Assembly: GCA_021784205.1 (NCBI GenBank)
Contig: JAJXTB010000111.1
Location: 1 to 8,228, forward strand
Source: Actinomycetes bacterium
GTDB lineage: Bacteria > Actinomycetota > Acidimicrobiia > Acidimicrobiales > RAAP-2
Length of the DNA stretch: 8,228 nt
Direction: 5' to 3'
Shown here: positions 6,611-8,228 of the stretch, one piece after another
Layout: every line of letters begins with the position of its first letter
How positions within the stretch are numbered: the stretch's first letter is position 1
Position numbers and translations under genes: made by a program
Notes under the pieces: generated by a model
What the model saw: the letters and a program-made list of their open reading frames with translations, nothing else
Database searches by the model: none
What the model was told of the DNA's origin: nothing

Positions 6611-6683
6611 CTCCCAGAGCAGGACTCGAACCTGCAACCTAGCGATTAACAGTCGCTTGCTCTGCCAATTGAGCTATCTGGGA
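6611..6683 (-). tRNA. tRNA-Asn (GUU)
   Basis: This is a 73-base cloverleaf with fully paired acceptor TCCCAGA/TCTGGGA. The anticodon loop CTGTTAA (6646-6652) carries GTT at 6648-6650. The T arm is GCAGG-TTCGAGT-CCTGC and the discriminator is G73, as expected for tRNA-Asn. CCA is not encoded. It starts 42 bases after the sigma gene stop on the same strand, so it may be partly co-transcribed with dnaG and the sigma gene; I could not identify a convincing separate promoter. Confidence 0.96.
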
Positions 6684-6725
6684 CCGCACCCGAGGGCAAC
6701 GCAACATTAGCACCGCAGGACCGCA

Positions 6726-7559
6726 TCACTGGAGGTCGAACCACGCTTGGAGCCGCTCGGCGTCCTCGCTTTCACGCACCGCCCGCCGGCTTCGCTCGAT
6801 GCGCTTGGCCATGCCCTGGCGCGTGATCGAGTGCGCTGACGCCAAGTCCTCAAGCGTGGTCGTTCGAAAGGTGTACTGCCAGAAGTCGTCGAAGTCCGGC
6901 CCGCAAATACGCTTCAGGGCGTCGATCACCCACGGTGGCGCCTCGGGTGGGCCGTCGGCGCCCCGGGCGTCGACCAGCTCGGGCAGCGCCGACTCGTGGA
7001 ATCGCCGGCGATTGAGCTCGCGGCTCATCTGGGTGATCTCGTCGGCTCGCGACAGCGACACCCCCAAGTGTGCGGCGACCTCTCGTCGCGACGGTGGTCG
7101 GGTCCGCGAGCGCTCGAATCGCTGCAGCGAGACGATGAGGCGCATCTCGCCGTCGGTCAGGCCCGCCTGCTGTTGGACGGCCTGGTTGACGAGCTTGGTG
7201 ATCCAGTAGTTCGCGTAGGTCGCGAAGCGAACGCCCCGGGCCGGATCGAAGCGACGCAGTGCGTTCACCAGCCCCTCGACGCCGGCGGCTTCGAGCTCCT
7301 CGTTGCCAAAGCGATACCCACGCTCGGTGACGCGCGCGCGCACGAGTCCGCACGTCGCTCGCAGCAGCGTCGACTCCGCCTCTTGACCGGCTTGGCGCTG
7401 GCGCAACAGGCGGCGACGCGACGACGGATCGAGCGGCGTCGCGAGGGCTGCCTGGGCCTCGCGGCCGCGCACGATGATCGGGTAGAGACTTCGTTCCTCG
7501 TCGATACTGAGCGGCTCGGTCATCGACAGGCCCCCGACGATGCGACGCGACGGTGTCAT
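6726..7559 (-). CDS. Divergent sigma-70-family RNA polymerase sigma factor
   Basis: The product is 277 residues and directs RNA polymerase to promoters. By eye it aligns along a primary sigma factor from region 1.2 to 4.2: a 1.2-like part (PLSIDEERSLYPIIVRGREA, 16-35), region 2 (about 60-131, with NALRRFDPARGVRFATYANYW), region 3 (PPSRREVAAHLGVSLSRADEI, 155-175) and a region 4 helix-turn-helix (TTLEDLASAHSITRQGMAKRI, 234-254). It lacks region 1.1, and the usual LSEREAxVxRLRFGL block of region 4.1 is not recognisable. Residues contacting the -10 and -35 elements in sigma70 differ here (see findings). Its ATG at 7559 overlaps the dnaG stop as ATGA, implying coupled translation; ATG at 7523, preceded by a G-run, is an alternative. 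It is probably an alternative factor descended from an rpoD-type gene; its regulon is unknown. Confidence 0.85.
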   Translation of the reverse strand: MTPSRRIVGGLSMTEPLSIDEERSLYPIIVRGREAQAALATPLDPSSRRRLLRQRQAGQEAESTLLRATCGLVRARVTERGYRFGNEELEAAGVEGLVNALRRFDPARGVRFATYANYWITKLVNQAVQQQAGLTDGEMRLIVSLQRFERSRTRPPSRREVAAHLGVSLSRADEITQMSRELNRRRFHESALPELVDARGADGPPEAPPWVIDALKRICGPDFDDFWQYTFRTTTLEDLASAHSITRQGMAKRIERSRRAVRESEDAERLQAWFDLQ

Positions 7560-8228
7560 GTCAGCTGGGCGGCCAGACGACTCGCGAGCCATTCCCGAAG
7601 TGACGCCTCGGCCGACGCCGCCTGGTCCGATCCGAGCAGAGCGAGTCGCTCCTTGACGTCACGGATCACGGCGACGGCCACGTCGGGCGCCACCGATCCG
7701 CCGCGAAGTTCGCGCTCAAGCTCGTGCAGCGCCACGTCCGAGGCGTGGCGCAACAGCTGGGCGACCACGGCCGCGACGGCGGCGTCGGAGGGCCGCGGAC
7801 CCGGGTCGTCGACGACCACCTCGCTCAGCACCCGCGCGGCCTCCTCGAGCCCCTGGTGGTCGAGGCGCTCGATGACGCCCGATATCGACTCGCCGCTCGC
7901 CAGCGCACTGAAGGCGTCGCGCTGGACCTCGTGGACGAAGTACGCGACGTCAAAGCGCGCCCGCAGGTCGGCGAAGTGCACACAAAGCCGCAGCGCTTCG
8001 ATCCCCGGACGCGGGAGCCGGCCGGCGGCCGGCCGGGGCAGGGCGACGATCGGCGCGATACGGGTCTCCCCGCGCGCCACGTCGGCGACCCGCGCTCGCA
8101 ACATGGCGACGTCGAGGCGGAGCCGATCGGCCACCTGCATCACGTACTGGTCGCGCACGAGCTCGCTCGGGTGCTCGGCGAGCACTTCGATCGCCTGCTC
8201 GCCCGCGCGGGCGCGCCCCTCGGGGGTG
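7556..8228 (-). CDS. dnaG: DNA primase DnaG, C-terminal part (5' end outside window)
   Basis: DnaG makes RNA primers for lagging-strand replication. About 223 C-terminal residues are present and the frame is open through the right edge. The segment TPEGRARAGEQAIEVLAEHPSELVRDQYVMQVADRLRLD is typical of actinobacterial DnaG near the end of the catalytic core. An alanine-rich helical tail follows (about 7560-7990), corresponding to the helicase-interacting C-terminal domain, with VHEVQRDAF and ALHELERELRGG helices. The zinc-binding and TOPRIM motifs would lie beyond the window. The TGA stop at 7556-7558 overlaps the sigma gene's ATG, so the two genes form an operon in dnaG-to-sigma order, as in the classical macromolecular synthesis operon. 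Confidence 0.9.
   Translation of the reverse strand, partial: TPEGRARAGEQAIEVLAEHPSELVRDQYVMQVADRLRLDVAMLRARVADVARGETRIAPIVALPRPAAGRLPRPGIEALRLCVHFADLRARFDVAYFVHEVQRDAFSALASGESISGVIERLDHQGLEEAARVLSEVVVDDPGPRPSDAAVAAVVAQLLRHASDVALHELERELRGGSVAPDVAVAVIRDVKERLALLGSDQAASAEASLREWLASRLAAQLT

Overview
The window reads as chromosomal DNA of a high-GC Gram-positive bacterium. The base composition, GTP-type PEP carboxykinase, DnaG sequence, tRNA genes lacking an encoded CCA, and an apparently leaderless GTG-started regulator all fit an actinobacterium. An Acidimicrobiia-like lineage is my guess from the feel of the proteins and is an inference only.

Layout. (1) 1-1433, + strand: most of pckG (GTP-dependent phosphoenolpyruvate carboxykinase), cut at the left edge, followed by a perfect 19-bp terminator-like stem. 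(2) 1508-1797: a gene-poor stretch of about 290 bp bounded by 24-bp imperfect inverted repeats matching at 21 of 24 positions. It looks like a small non-autonomous element or IS remnant, and its right repeat supplies the stop codon of the next gene. (3) 1792-4131, - strand: a cluster read from right to left, namely a TetR-type regulator, a small exported four-cysteine protein, and an MFS-type membrane protein. (4) 4269-6330, + strand, divergent from the TetR gene: a DHA2-family drug:H+ antiporter followed one base later by an NADPH-dependent FMN reductase. (5) 6438-6683, - strand: two tRNA genes, one with a CAU anticodon (best fit tRNA-Ile2, elongator tRNA-Met the alternative) and tRNA-Asn(GUU). 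(6) 6726-8228, - strand: the end of dnaG (primase) overlapping by ATGA a divergent sigma-70-family factor.

How the genes may work together. The TetR gene and the DHA2 pump share a 137-bp divergent control region, the classic arrangement for a ligand-released repressor of an efflux pump. The tightly coupled flavin reductase suggests that a redox-active compound (quinone, nitro or azo type) is both reduced and exported. The co-directional exported protein and second MFS protein may belong to the same response. The dnaG-sigma block resembles a reduced macromolecular synthesis operon, but its sigma factor has substitutions at the residues that read the -10 and -35 elements in E. coli sigma70, so it is unlikely to be the housekeeping factor.

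The most notable items are the inverted-repeat-bounded element and the altered sigma factor. I saw no CRISPR array, complete transposase, phage gene or recognised defence system.
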